Source: Denitratimonas tolerans (GTDB taxonomy: Bacteria; Pseudomonadota; Gammaproteobacteria; Xanthomonadales; Xanthomonadaceae). Taken from it: a DNA stretch of 64,000 nt. A program made the position numbers and the translations under genes. The stretch is from NCBI RefSeq assembly GCF_037203605.1, contig NZ_JBBDHC010000003.1, forward strand, positions 170,431-234,430. The letters are read 5' to 3'. This document shows, one piece after another, positions 9,241 to 17,045 of this stretch. How positions within the stretch are numbered: the stretch's first letter is position 1; every line of letters starts with the position of its first letter. The notes under the pieces are model-generated. The model was not told the origin of the DNA, made no database searches, and saw nothing but the letters and a program-made list of their open reading frames with translations.

Positions 9241-10125
9241 TCACTTGCCGCAAAACGCCGCGCGGATTTCCAGCGCCTGCGGCATGAGGCGCTCCAGGTG
9301 CGCGATCCGGGTGCTGCCGCTGGGGTGGGTCGACATGAACTCGGGCGGTGCCTGCCCGGCGCTCGCCTGCCCCATCCGTTCCCACAGCCCGATCGCTTCG
9401 CGCGGGTCGTAGCACGCGGCCGCCGCGAGCATCAGCCCCACCTCATCGGCCTCGCTCTCGTGGTCGCGCGAGAACGGCAGCAGCACGCCGTACTGGGCAC
9501 CTGCGCCCATCACCGCCATCACCGCCTTCTGCTGCTGGGTGTCCATGTCGCTGATCGCCACGCCGGCCGCCATCGAGCCCAGGTTCACCAGCTTGTTCTG
9601 CGCCATGCGCTCGGCGCTGTGGCGCAGCAGCGCATGGGCGATTTCGTGCCCCATGATCGCCGCCAGCGCGCTGTCATTGCCGGCAATGGGCAGGATGCCG
9701 GTATAGACCGCGATCTTGCCGCCGGGCAGGCAGAAGGCGTTGGCCTGCTCGGACTGGATCAGGCTCACCTGCCAGTCGTACGCATCCCACGCGATCGAGG
9801 GCTTGGCGTTGCGTGCGGCCGCCAGCGTGGCCTCGACCCTGGGGCCGACGGCCACGAGCCGCTCGGCGATCTGCTTGACCTGCGCCGGTGCCTGGCCCTG
9901 GGTCAGCACGCGCGACTGCGAGAGGATCTCGCGGTAGGCCTGCAGCCCCAGCGCGGCCTCTTCCTGGACGCTGGAGTCGATGAGCTGGGCGCGTCCGGTG
10001 AACGCCGCCTCCTGCTGGTTGGAGAACCAGTACCAGGCCGCGTACAGGCCGAACAGGAGGATCACCCACCAGCGGACTCCGCCGCGCCGGCGCGGAGTGG
10101 AGGAACGGGAGTTGAGCGTGTTCAT
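9241..10125 (-). CDS. M48-family metalloprotease, membrane-anchored
   Basis: A zinc metalloprotease of the HtpX/Oma1/LoiP-like M48 family, probably anchored by one N-terminal transmembrane segment (about residues 17-35, rich in W, L and Y) with the catalytic domain on the periplasmic side. The zinc motif HEIAH is at residues 160-164, and the third ligand is likely the Glu in HESEADEVG about 60 residues later. The 294-residue reading starts at the ATG at 10125; an upstream in-frame start at 10179 adds an uninformative stretch. The substrate is unknown; relatives degrade misfolded envelope proteins. Confidence 0.88.
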   Translation of the reverse strand: MNTLNSRSSTPRRRGGVRWWVILLFGLYAAWYWFSNQQEAAFTGRAQLIDSSVQEEAALGLQAYREILSQSRVLTQGQAPAQVKQIAERLVAVGPRVEATLAAARNAKPSIAWDAYDWQVSLIQSEQANAFCLPGGKIAVYTGILPIAGNDSALAAIMGHEIAHALLRHSAERMAQNKLVNLGSMAAGVAISDMDTQQQKAVMAVMGAGAQYGVLLPFSRDHESEADEVGLMLAAAACYDPREAIGLWERMGQASAGQAPPEFMSTHPSGSTRIAHLERLMPQALEIRAAFCGK

Positions 10126-10196
10126 TGCCTTCTCCGGAAGTGGGAACGGCAGGGTGCCAGACGCCCCTTGCCCGAGCATCGTACGGCGGCGGAACC

Positions 10197-12074
10197 CTAT
10201 TCGGAAGCGTCGAAAAGCTCGCGCGCCACGCGAAAACCGACGCGCGCGCTGGTGGTGGCCGTTGGTGCGCGCAACCGGAAGGCCGAACGCGCCTGGTCAG
10301 GCGCGCTGGCCCAGGACGCGCCGCGAATCACGCGCTCCCTGCAGCCGGGATTGACCCAGGCCGAGCCGTCGCGCGGGGCGCGGGCGTAGCTTTCGTGCCA
10401 GCAGTCGGCGACCCACTCGGACAGGTTGCCGTTCATGTCGCTCAGGCCAAAGGCGTTGACCGCAAAGCTCGCCACCGGTGCCGGCCCCCAGAATCCGTCG
10501 CCGTAGCCGGCGAACGCATTGCTCCAGCGCCGCCCCGAGCTGGACACATCGCGCGCACCGGTCAGATTTTCCACGCCCGGCGGCGGGCCGTCGTCGCCCC
10601 AGGGATAGCGCGAGGTGCTGCCGGCGCGCAGCGCGTATTCGACCTCCGCCTCGCTCGGCAGGCGATAGCCGTGGCCGGTCTGCGCCGCCAGCCATGCGGC
10701 ATAGGCGGCCGCATCGCTCCAAGACACATGCATCACCGGCTGGTCGCCGGATGCCGGGTGACCGACGTAGTCATCGCGCCAGGTCACGCCGCGCTTTTCG
10801 ATCAGTGCGCCGCTGCGCTCGTCATAAACGGTGGAGCGCTTCGCTTTCTCGGCCGAGCTGCGATACCCGGTCGCCTCGACGAAGGCACGGAACTGCGCCA
10901 CCGTCGTTTCCGTCCGCGCCAGCGCGAAACCGCGGGCGAAGCCGACCTGATGGCGGGGGGCCTCGGCCGCGGGCCGGTCCGGTTCACCACGCGGGCTTCC
11001 CATCTGGAAGCCGCCTGCCGGAATCACGACCATGCCCGGACCCGATCCACCATCGGCCAACGGATCAACCAGCAGCCGCCCCGGCGCGTGCATCCCGTAC
11101 AGCCGGACGCGCTCGATGCCGGCGCGCGCCCACGCCATGTCGCGCTCGTCCTGCGAAACCGACTCCAGGCCGGCGAGCAGGCCCGTGGCCGTCATCGCAT
11201 CGCCGGCCGCCAGCGCCCCCGCAATCCGGGTGCGCCAGCGCGCGATCGCACGTTCGCGCATCTCGGTGACGCGCGCGGCCGAATCCTGCACGGCCGCGGT
11301 GCCGGGAATCACCCGGGACGCCTCGACGAGGCGCTCTTCGGCCTCGGAAAACGCCTCGCGCTGCGCCGCCGCGACCGCCTCATCCAGCAGCTCGCCCTGC
11401 AGCGATTCCAGCGCGAGGCGCGTGCGCGGGTGGTCCGGATCGAGCCGCCTGGCTTCCTGAAGTTTCGCCAGGGCGCTGTCTTCCGGCGCAAGCCGGCGGC
11501 CCTGCGAGCGCAGCGCGTCCGCCTGCATCAGCAGGCTGTCGATGCGACGCGCCTGCGCCAGACGCGCCGCGAGTGCGACCACTTCGGGATCGGCCCCGTC
11601 CCAGAGCTGCAGCGCCGGCAGCACGGCTTGCGCCGGAGCAATGCTTCCGTGCGCGAACCCCAGGGTGGCCCATTCGATCGATTGCGCCCTGGCGCGATCA
11701 GCCAGTTCGGCCAGTTCGAGCGCATCATCGGATTCGCCGCCCCGCCCGCGCAGGTTCGCCAGCAAGCGCAAGGCGCGCGCCGCCTGCTGCGGCGAGCCGG
11801 AATCCAGCCAGCGATCGACGCGCCCGGCAACGGATTCGGTGGAGGCCAGATCGGCCTCGGCTTCCGGATCCCGCGCCTGCGGCGGATCGGGCGGCGTCAC
11901 AGCAGCATCGGGCATGGCGGCGTCGGCAGTGGCCGGCTGCGGGGTGCCGACCGGCACCACAGCCTGCGGTGCGGCAGGCACCGCACCGTCCGGCGCAGTT
12001 GCGGGCTCGCCGCCGCCGCACGCCGCCAGCAGCGCAAGGCACACTCCTGTCGCCCATCGCGGTCTTGCCGCCAT
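10197..12074 (-). CDS. Lipoprotein with formylglycine-generating-enzyme-like (SUMF1) domain
   Basis: The 625-residue product begins with a lipoprotein signal (LALLAAC lipobox, Cys about residue 19), followed by an Ala/Pro/Thr-rich linker, a long helical Ala/Arg/Glu-rich middle with possible TPR-like pairs, and a C-terminal FGE-sulfatase domain from about residue 340. Family hallmarks seen there are MVVIPAGGFQMGS, RTETTVAQF, PVMHVSWSDAAAYAAW, RLPSEAEVEYALR, DMNGNLSEWVADCW and RVIRGASW. The CxxxxC pair that follows RGGS in catalytic FGE enzymes is absent (ASAPDQARSAFRLRA here), so it is probably a non-enzymatic relative. The start is the ATG at 12074, which places the signal at the N terminus. 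Confidence 0.85.
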   Translation of the reverse strand: MAARPRWATGVCLALLAACGGGEPATAPDGAVPAAPQAVVPVGTPQPATADAAMPDAAVTPPDPPQARDPEAEADLASTESVAGRVDRWLDSGSPQQAARALRLLANLRGRGGESDDALELAELADRARAQSIEWATLGFAHGSIAPAQAVLPALQLWDGADPEVVALAARLAQARRIDSLLMQADALRSQGRRLAPEDSALAKLQEARRLDPDHPRTRLALESLQGELLDEAVAAAQREAFSEAEERLVEASRVIPGTAAVQDSAARVTEMRERAIARWRTRIAGALAAGDAMTATGLLAGLESVSQDERDMAWARAGIERVRLYGMHAPGRLLVDPLADGGSGPGMVVIPAGGFQMGSPRGEPDRPAAEAPRHQVGFARGFALARTETTVAQFRAFVEATGYRSSAEKAKRSTVYDERSGALIEKRGVTWRDDYVGHPASGDQPVMHVSWSDAAAYAAWLAAQTGHGYRLPSEAEVEYALRAGSTSRYPWGDDGPPPGVENLTGARDVSSSGRRWSNAFAGYGDGFWGPAPVASFAVNAFGLSDMNGNLSEWVADCWHESYARAPRDGSAWVNPGCRERVIRGASWASAPDQARSAFRLRAPTATTSARVGFRVARELFDASE

Positions 12075-12215
12075 CGAACCCCTCGCCTGTCGCCTGCACG
12101 GATGCCGAAACCCACGCGGAACCGGCTGCGTGACGGTAGTGGAGCGCGCGATTGCCGGCAAGTCGCCCCGCGCATCGGCTATCGTTCCGCCTTCCTCCGC
12201 GTCCGCAGCCTTTCC

Positions 12216-13295
12216 ATGAGCCATTGGGTTTCCGATTCAAGCCAGCTCGACGACCTCGCCCACGCCATCGATGCCGCACCGGTGGCGCTGGACACCGAGT
12301 TCATCCGCGAGCGTACCTACTACCCGAAGCTCGCGCTGGTACAGATGCGCTCCGCGCGCGGCGAAGAAGCCCTCGTCGATCCGGTCGCGCTCAGCGAGGC
12401 CGGCGCGCTGCGCGCGGTGCTGGAAGGCCCGGTGCTCAAGCTCATGCACAGCCCGAGTGAGGATCTGCAGGCGCTGCTGCGCGGCTGGGGCGTCATCGCG
12501 ACACCGCTGTTCGACACCCAGCTCGCCGCCGCCCTCACCGGCCTGGGCGCGGGCAAAAGCTATCAGGCGCTGGTCGAACAGCTGCTCGGCGTGCATCTGG
12601 AGAAGGGAGAAACCCGCTCCGACTGGCTGCAGCGGCCCCTGACGGCCTCGCAGCAGCACTATGCCGCCGAGGACGTGCGCCACCTTCACGCCCTGCACGA
12701 ACGCCTGGACCACCGTCTGGCCGAACTTGGCCGCAGCGACTGGCTGCGGCAGGACTGCGACCGCATGGTGCAGACCGCGCGCGAGGACGGACGCGATCCG
12801 CAGCCGCACCTGTCCTCGCGCAGCGCCCAGCGCATGGACCGCGAAGCGCAGATGCGCCTGCGCCGCCTGCTGCTCTGGCGCGACCAGGTGGCGCGCAGCC
12901 GCGATCTTCCGCGCGGCTGGGTCGTGGACAACGAACTGGTGGTGCTGCTGGCCTCGCGCCCGCTTTCGCGCAGCCGGTTCGACACCCTGCTCGACCAGCA
13001 TCCGCGCGCGCCGCGCCGCAGCCGCGATGCGCTGTGGGAAGCGCTGTCGCGCCCGCCATCCGAAGACGAACACGACATCCCGCTCGCGGTCGCGCCGGAT
13101 CCCGCGCTGCGCGCGCCGCTGAAGGCCATGCAGGCCGTCGTCGCCCACCACGCCGCCGATCTCGATATCCCCGAAGGCGTGCTGTGCGCCAAGCGCCATC
13201 TGGAATACCTGCTCGCCAACCGCACCTGGCCCGAGGCGCTGGACGGCTGGCGCGCAGACATCCTGAAGCAGGAACTCATGGCGCGCCTGCCCTGA
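12216..13295 (+). CDS. rnd: Ribonuclease D
   Basis: RNase D is a 3'-5' exoribonuclease that trims tRNA precursors. The 359-residue protein has the DEDDy active site: D26 and E28 (ALDTEF), D83 (SPSEDL), Y149 and D153 (YAAEDV), each two residues short of the E. coli numbering as I recall it. An HRDC domain follows (about residues 210-290). The ATG at 12216 lies 141 bases from the divergently oriented lipoprotein gene; the frame is open far upstream only because it is antisense to that gene. Confidence 0.95.
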   Translation: MSHWVSDSSQLDDLAHAIDAAPVALDTEFIRERTYYPKLALVQMRSARGEEALVDPVALSEAGALRAVLEGPVLKLMHSPSEDLQALLRGWGVIATPLFDTQLAAALTGLGAGKSYQALVEQLLGVHLEKGETRSDWLQRPLTASQQHYAAEDVRHLHALHERLDHRLAELGRSDWLRQDCDRMVQTAREDGRDPQPHLSSRSAQRMDREAQMRLRRLLLWRDQVARSRDLPRGWVVDNELVVLLASRPLSRSRFDTLLDQHPRAPRRSRDALWEALSRPPSEDEHDIPLAVAPDPALRAPLKAMQAVVAHHAADLDIPEGVLCAKRHLEYLLANRTWPEALDGWRADILKQELMARLP

Positions 13296-13395
13296 CCGGG
13301 AGGGTGGACATTCTCGACGACGCCCTGCCCAACGAAGTCCGCAGCCATCCGCATGAACCCGCGCAAACACGCGGGAACTGTCGCTATCGGACGGG

Positions 13396-13422
13396 AAAAA
13401 GCCCCAACTGAGAACAGTTGGG
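13396..13422 (-). terminator. Rho-independent terminator, minus strand
   Basis: An 8-bp perfect stem (CCCAACTG / CAGTTGGG, 13403-13422) closes a four-base AGAA loop (plus-strand reading). On the minus strand it is followed by GCTTTTT, so it ends transcription arriving from the hsdM remnant. Its AGAA loop and the GGTGGCGGACGG sequence nearby recur at 63050-63090. Confidence 0.65.
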
Positions 13423-13563
13423 ACTTCAGTATTTGGTGGCGGACGGTTGACCAAGTGCCGACTGGCCTCCCGAGCTTATGAGCGCTGCAGCGGGTTGCTG
13501 CGGGCACCAGATCAGCTTTCCGCAAGGCTGACCACAGCCGGCAAGATCAACTCGCCCTATGGG

Positions 13564-13818
13564 TCAGCCCAGCGACTTGCCGTCCTCGTCCTTCGCGAGG
13601 TTGTTCAGGATGGCATCGATATTGGGGATGCCCTTGCTGCTCAGCTCGGCATAGCGCCTGAGTACGGCTTCCTTGCTCGGCGCGAGAACGGCATCGAAGC
13701 GGCGCAGCACCGTGAGCGGCAGCATGACGCGCTCGTACTGCGGCGGGCGATACGGCCCGCGCAGCAGGTCGGCGACGGACCAGATGAAATTGGCGAGTTG
13801 TTGGAAGTTGGCGCTCAT
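13564..13818 (-). pseudogene. hsdM: Truncated type I restriction-modification methylase (HsdM) N-terminal fragment
   Basis: The 84 residues from the ATG at 13818 match the helical HsdM_N region: NFIWSVADLLRG, then VMLPLTVLRRFDAVL and a short run to GIPNIDAILNNLA. Full HsdM proteins run to about 500 residues with a SAM-binding NPPF domain; here the frame ends at 13564 just after the N-terminal domain, and no methylase domain, hsdS or hsdR follows. A start at 13866 is also in frame. It is the last gene of a minus-strand cluster and is followed by a terminator. I read it as a decayed R-M remnant; an independent small protein cannot be excluded. Confidence 0.7.
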
Positions 13819-13985
13819 GGGTGCGTCCTGAAAGTCGAGAGGTTCGCTTGCGCGGCTATCGCCCACGGCGCACCGTCGTTGGTCGATAGAACGCTTTGAA
13901 TCCTGGGGGAGGCGTCGGCGTATTGCCCACCCTCTATCGCCCAGCTATCGCCGATACGGCGCAGGTTGTCCGATAGCCGGGTCAT
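13815..13985 (-). CDS. Possible 56-residue ORF coupled between AlbA_2 gene and hsdM remnant
   Basis: This frame begins with an ATG that overlaps the stop of the AlbA_2/ATPase gene as ATGA (13982-13985) and ends with a TGA that overlaps the ATG of the hsdM fragment as ATGA (13815-13818). It fills the gap exactly. The product begins MTRLSDNLRRIGDSWAI and has no recognised domain. The double four-base overlap is the only positive evidence, and it could be coincidence. The same DNA holds five CGATAG/CTATCG hexamers. Confidence 0.35.
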   Translation of the reverse strand: MTRLSDNLRRIGDSWAIEGGQYADASPRIQSVLSTNDGAPWAIAAQANLSTFRTHP

Positions 13986-15619
13986 GCCACCGCCCAGTAC
14001 CGCCGCCAGCGGTAGTTGCCCTCGAAGCGAACGGCACCGCGCTCGATCAACTCTTCCAGCGCTCGCTTGACTTGCTTCGGGTGAATCTCACCGCCAACGC
14101 GCTTGTGGATGTCGCTGATCGCAGATTCGGGGTAGCGCCGCAGGTCTTCAAGCACCAGCGCTGCCAGGCGGTGCGGCTCGATGCGCTTGAGGGTGGTCTC
14201 GCCGGTGAACTTGAGGCTGCGCAGCAGGCCCGGATCAACAAAATAGCGCGTAGCCTGGGTGCGGCCGGCGCTCTGCACCAGATGCCAGTCCAGCAGGCGT
14301 TTCAGCCAGGGCTGGAGTGCCTCGACCGATGGCAGCTCAAGGGTGGTCGCCAACTCGCGCGCAGTGAGTGCGTCGTGCTGGGCCAGCAAGCCCAAGGCAA
14401 TGCGCTCGCGTTGGGTGAGCTGGTAGGTCTGGTCAGCCTTGGCGATGAAGTCGATGACCTCCGGTTTGAGGATGCGGCGACGCACCGTGACCTGAACGCG
14501 GTCGTGGGTCTCGATCAGCTCCGGCGCCGGGCGGCCTTGCGACAACAGCACCTCGAAAATCTTGTCGAAACCACTGCCTTCGCGCTCCATCAGCTTCAGG
14601 TCGTGAAAGAGCCGGGCCAGGTGCTCGTTGCGGCGCACGGTGGTGTGCAGAACATTCTGCGGCGTGACACCCAGTGGCAGTGGGCCGGGGTTGACCACCT
14701 CCAGCCGGTCCGGGTGCAGATTCAGGAAGATGTCGCCGCGCTGGGTGTACGGGCGGTGCACCAGGGCGTTGACCAGGAGTTCACGCACGACGATTTCATC
14801 GAAAGCAGGCACGTTCTGGCGATACAGGCCATCGGGTAGTTCATAGCGCTCGCGGAAGTCGGGCACCTCCAGCCAGACCGCCTCGATCAGCTCCGTCGGG
14901 CTCTGCGTGTGGTCGTCCCACACCAGCTTGTTGACCTTCTGGCCGTGCTCGTCATATTTGATGAACTGGATGACCGGTGCCGTGGTCAGTTGGGCGCGGT
15001 GATGCTGTCGGCCCAGGCAAAGCACGCCCAGATTGGTGAGGGACTGCCCCTGCGCGAGCTGATAGTGTTCGAGCAGCTCGTCGTCGGACTTTTCCTTCAC
15101 CGAAGCCTTGACGCGATCGGATGCGCGCAAAGCTCGCAGCAATTTGTCGCTCTTGCCGCCATCTACCTCGCCGCGCGGAACATGCAGGGTGGTCTGCGTC
15201 TCCCAGGGCAGCGCAGAACGCTCACTGGCCAGCCGCATCACGTCGTCGCCCGTGACGGGCTTGCTCTGGTCGGCCACGCGCAGGAAGTAGCGTCCATCGG
15301 TGGTAGACGCCACCGCCAGCGAGCGAGGAACGCGCAACTCGATGTACTGGCCACCGTTCGGGGCGGTGACCACATCAGGCAGCACCGTCACGTTGACGGT
15401 GCGCTCGGCCAGCTTGCGCCGAACGGTGTCGGGCAGATCGGCAGGGATGTGTTGACCAGCTGGCGGAGCATCCTGCCCCTCCTCGACACCCAGCAGCAGA
15501 CGACCGCCCGTCGCATTGGCAAAGGCGATGCAATCTTTGGCGATTTCGTTCCAGTCTGCCGTCTTGCCGGTCACTGCCCGCAAGGACTTCTGATCGAGGA
15601 GTTGTCCTTCCAGGCTCAC
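13982..15619 (-). CDS. AlbA_2 (Schlafen-like) / GHKL ATPase-domain protein, RecG-like annotation family
   Basis: The 545-residue protein belongs to the group often labelled ATP-binding protein or RecG-like regulator. An AlbA_2/Schlafen-type nucleic-acid-binding domain spans roughly residues 10-130 (CIAFANATGGRLLLGVEEG is characteristic). A HATPase_c_4 domain follows at about 280-380 with the helix RELLVNALVHR and the turn LEVVNPGPLPLGVT. The C-terminal 120 residues look like winged helices (TARELATTLELP; SDIHKRVGGEIHPKQVKRALE). I chose the GTG at 15619 because AAGGA precedes it and it follows the HTH stop by 22 bases; the frame is open to 15703. Genes of this type are common in type I R-M loci, which fits the hsdM remnant downstream. 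Confidence 0.8.
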   Translation of the reverse strand: MSLEGQLLDQKSLRAVTGKTADWNEIAKDCIAFANATGGRLLLGVEEGQDAPPAGQHIPADLPDTVRRKLAERTVNVTVLPDVVTAPNGGQYIELRVPRSLAVASTTDGRYFLRVADQSKPVTGDDVMRLASERSALPWETQTTLHVPRGEVDGGKSDKLLRALRASDRVKASVKEKSDDELLEHYQLAQGQSLTNLGVLCLGRQHHRAQLTTAPVIQFIKYDEHGQKVNKLVWDDHTQSPTELIEAVWLEVPDFRERYELPDGLYRQNVPAFDEIVVRELLVNALVHRPYTQRGDIFLNLHPDRLEVVNPGPLPLGVTPQNVLHTTVRRNEHLARLFHDLKLMEREGSGFDKIFEVLLSQGRPAPELIETHDRVQVTVRRRILKPEVIDFIAKADQTYQLTQRERIALGLLAQHDALTARELATTLELPSVEALQPWLKRLLDWHLVQSAGRTQATRYFVDPGLLRSLKFTGETTLKRIEPHRLAALVLEDLRRYPESAISDIHKRVGGEIHPKQVKRALEELIERGAVRFEGNYRWRRYWAVA

Positions 15620-15641
15620 GCGATCCTTTCCCTGCTGCGAT

Positions 15642-15848
15642 TCAATTCTGTTCGTCCCCGCGCTCCGGCTCGTCGTCGGCCCCACCCGCGCGCACCCATT
15701 CATCGACCTCTGAAATCTGGAATTTCCAGAGCCGGCCGATCTTGTGTGCGGGCAGGCCTTTGCGCTCTCGCCAGCGGTAGACGGTGTCCTTCACGACGCC
15801 CAGATGCTGGGCAACTTCGCTTGCGGTGACCCACGGTTCGGCATTCAT
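15642..15848 (-). CDS. Small helix-turn-helix (excisionase/MerR-type) DNA-binding protein
   Basis: A 68-residue protein with one winged-helix domain of the helix_turn_helix_17/excisionase type: VTASEVAQHLGVVKDTVYRWRE followed by a wing (LPAHKIGRLWKFQISEVDEWV). It probably binds DNA as an autoregulator or excision factor. The ATG at 15848 is preceded by short AT-rich DNA (TGATTTAAGACG on the minus strand), a likely promoter. It is the first gene of the minus-strand cluster HTH, AlbA_2/ATPase, small ORF, hsdM fragment. Confidence 0.8.
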   Translation of the reverse strand: MNAEPWVTASEVAQHLGVVKDTVYRWRERKGLPAHKIGRLWKFQISEVDEWVRAGGADDEPERGDEQN

Positions 15849-15943
15849 GGCATTGGTACGTCGACGTACCTCAGAGTCGTCTTAAATCATCATAAGTCTA
15901 ACAAGCAGCGGCTTCACGGGCCAAACCTACAGCCGCGACTTGC

Positions 15944-16232
15944 GCCGGCAATGAAGGCTTGCCCGCACCGCAGATCGAGGTGGCGGTGGTGGCCCAGATC
16001 CGCACGGTGCTGACCATCCCGAAGCCCATCGCATCGGTGTTGCGCCAGATCCAACGTAACGGTGGGCAGGTCGACGAGGCCATCACAGTGATGGCGGTGG
16101 GATGACTCAACGACGTGTGGGATCAGTTGTTCCCGGTCGAGTGCCACCGCAGAGCCAACCTGATGATCGAGCGCATCGACCTCGTCCACGTTGGCGAGGT
16201 GCAGGGCATCAAAGTGAAGTGGCGGGACCCTG
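15944..16232 (+). pseudogene. Serine recombinase C-terminal relic with in-frame stop
   Basis: In one frame the plus strand encodes GLPAPQIEVAVVAQIRTVL, then VDEAITVMAVG, a TGA stop at 16103-16105, and LNDVWDQLFPVECHRRANLM followed by IERIDLVHVGEVQGIKVKWRD. The LNDVWDQLFPxExxR...LIERI block is the usual C terminus of large serine recombinases/resolvases. The stop falls where an Arg (CGA) would fit, so a single C-to-T change may have caused it. No catalytic serine domain is present upstream, so only the tail survives. Confidence 0.6.
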
Positions 16233-16299
16233 CGCGCGGGGCGACCAGGTGCGGGGGCTCGCACCACCCGGGTGAGCGCGTCGCGCACAGCGCCAGCAA

Positions 16300-16319
16300 C
16301 CGCCCGTGGGCGGTTTTTT
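16300..16319 (+). terminator. Rho-independent terminator
   Basis: CCGCC and GGCGG pair around a CGTG loop (16300-16313) and are followed directly by six T residues. It lies about 70 bases after the recombinase relic and probably served that gene. Confidence 0.75.
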
Positions 16320-16499
16320 GTGGCCGCGCAGCGCTCGATCGCCACCGCTACAGGAGTTGTCAACCACAACCGACCGCCTCTAACCCCGCGCCAGTAAAGG
16401 AAATGGACTGGAGAACGCTCGCGTGACCACCAAAGAAAACGGAGAACAGAGAGGCGTCGTCGGGGGCGAAAACGGCGACTTTGCAGGGGTGGCGCTCGC

Positions 16500-16560
16500 G
16501 AGGCCATGCCCGAAATCCGCGCCAACACTGGCGGGAACGGGCGAAAAAAACCAACCGAGA
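16500..16560 (+). repeat. Dispersed repeat copy 1 (broken hairpin end)
   Basis: About 60 bases, beginning near GGCCATGCCCGAAATCC and ending CCAACCGAGAA, match 63002-63060 with only a few differences. In copy 2 the CCAACCG arm pairs with CGGTTGG to make a terminator; in this copy similarity stops at the AGAA loop, so the hairpin is lost. Confidence 0.7.
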
Positions 16561-16816
16561 ATAGCGAAGAAATGACCGCCGGCTGGAGGTTGCCGTCGGC
16601 CGCACCCGGCACCGGCTCCGTCACACATTCCGCGCACACCTGATGATGGCCGGCGCACCCCTGCGGCGAGTACAATTGCCGGCCGGGTACTCTGACTGCA
16701 AGGCCACGGAAGCCTGCGCGCATCTCGCTCCGGAAGGTGCCGCTGGTGCCGTCGCAAAGCCAGGATTCTGACGCAAAACTGCACACCCAATCGACAAACA
16801 ACCCGCAAAGCCTTAC

Positions 16817-16893
16817 GGCCCCGTAGCTCAGCTGGATAGAGCGTCCCCCTCCTAAGGGGAAGGTCACACGTTCGAATCGTGTCGGGGTCGCCA
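16817..16893 (+). tRNA. tRNA-Arg(CCT)
   Basis: A 77-base cloverleaf with a seven-pair acceptor stem (GGCCCCG with CGGGGTC), D-arm GCTC/GAGC, anticodon stem TCCCC/GGGGA closing the loop CTCCTAA (anticodon CCT), T-arm ACACG-TTCGAAT-CGTGT, and encoded GCCA end. It sits at the right edge of the accessory island beginning after rnd; tRNA 3' ends of this kind are frequent integration sites. Confidence 0.97.
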
Positions 16894-17045
16894 ATGACGC
16901 CGGTCTTTTGCGGCTTCATTGTCGCGAACCGCACGCGCGCGGGACACTTTTGGCACAGTGATTCACGCGCCGGGCAGGCAATGCGCTTCCCGCGAGACGC
17001 GCGCCACGGGCACCGCGCCGCAAGACTCTCAACGTCAGCCGCCGT

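Larger units (their letters stand above)
16233..16816. other. Gene-poor remnant DNA between recombinase relic and tRNA-Arg
   Basis: No complete gene is convincing here. The stretch has a terminator at 16300-16319, a short GTG-started frame (16421-16573) of no recognised family, and a block at 16500-16560 that recurs at 63002-63060. Long minus-strand open frames run across it into the tRNA and are artefacts. Confidence 0.5.

Noticed and set aside
10125..12215. Upstream extension of the rnd frame
   Set aside because: It is antisense to the FGE-like lipoprotein; RNase D similarity begins exactly at the ATG at 12216.
12237..13525. Minus-strand open frames over rnd
   Set aside because: Antisense shadows of rnd with no recognisable motifs.
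16421..16573. GTG-started 50-codon frame (TTKENGEQRGVVGG...)
   Set aside because: It overlaps the dispersed repeat, has no ribosome-binding site of note and no known family; kept only as part of the remnant region.
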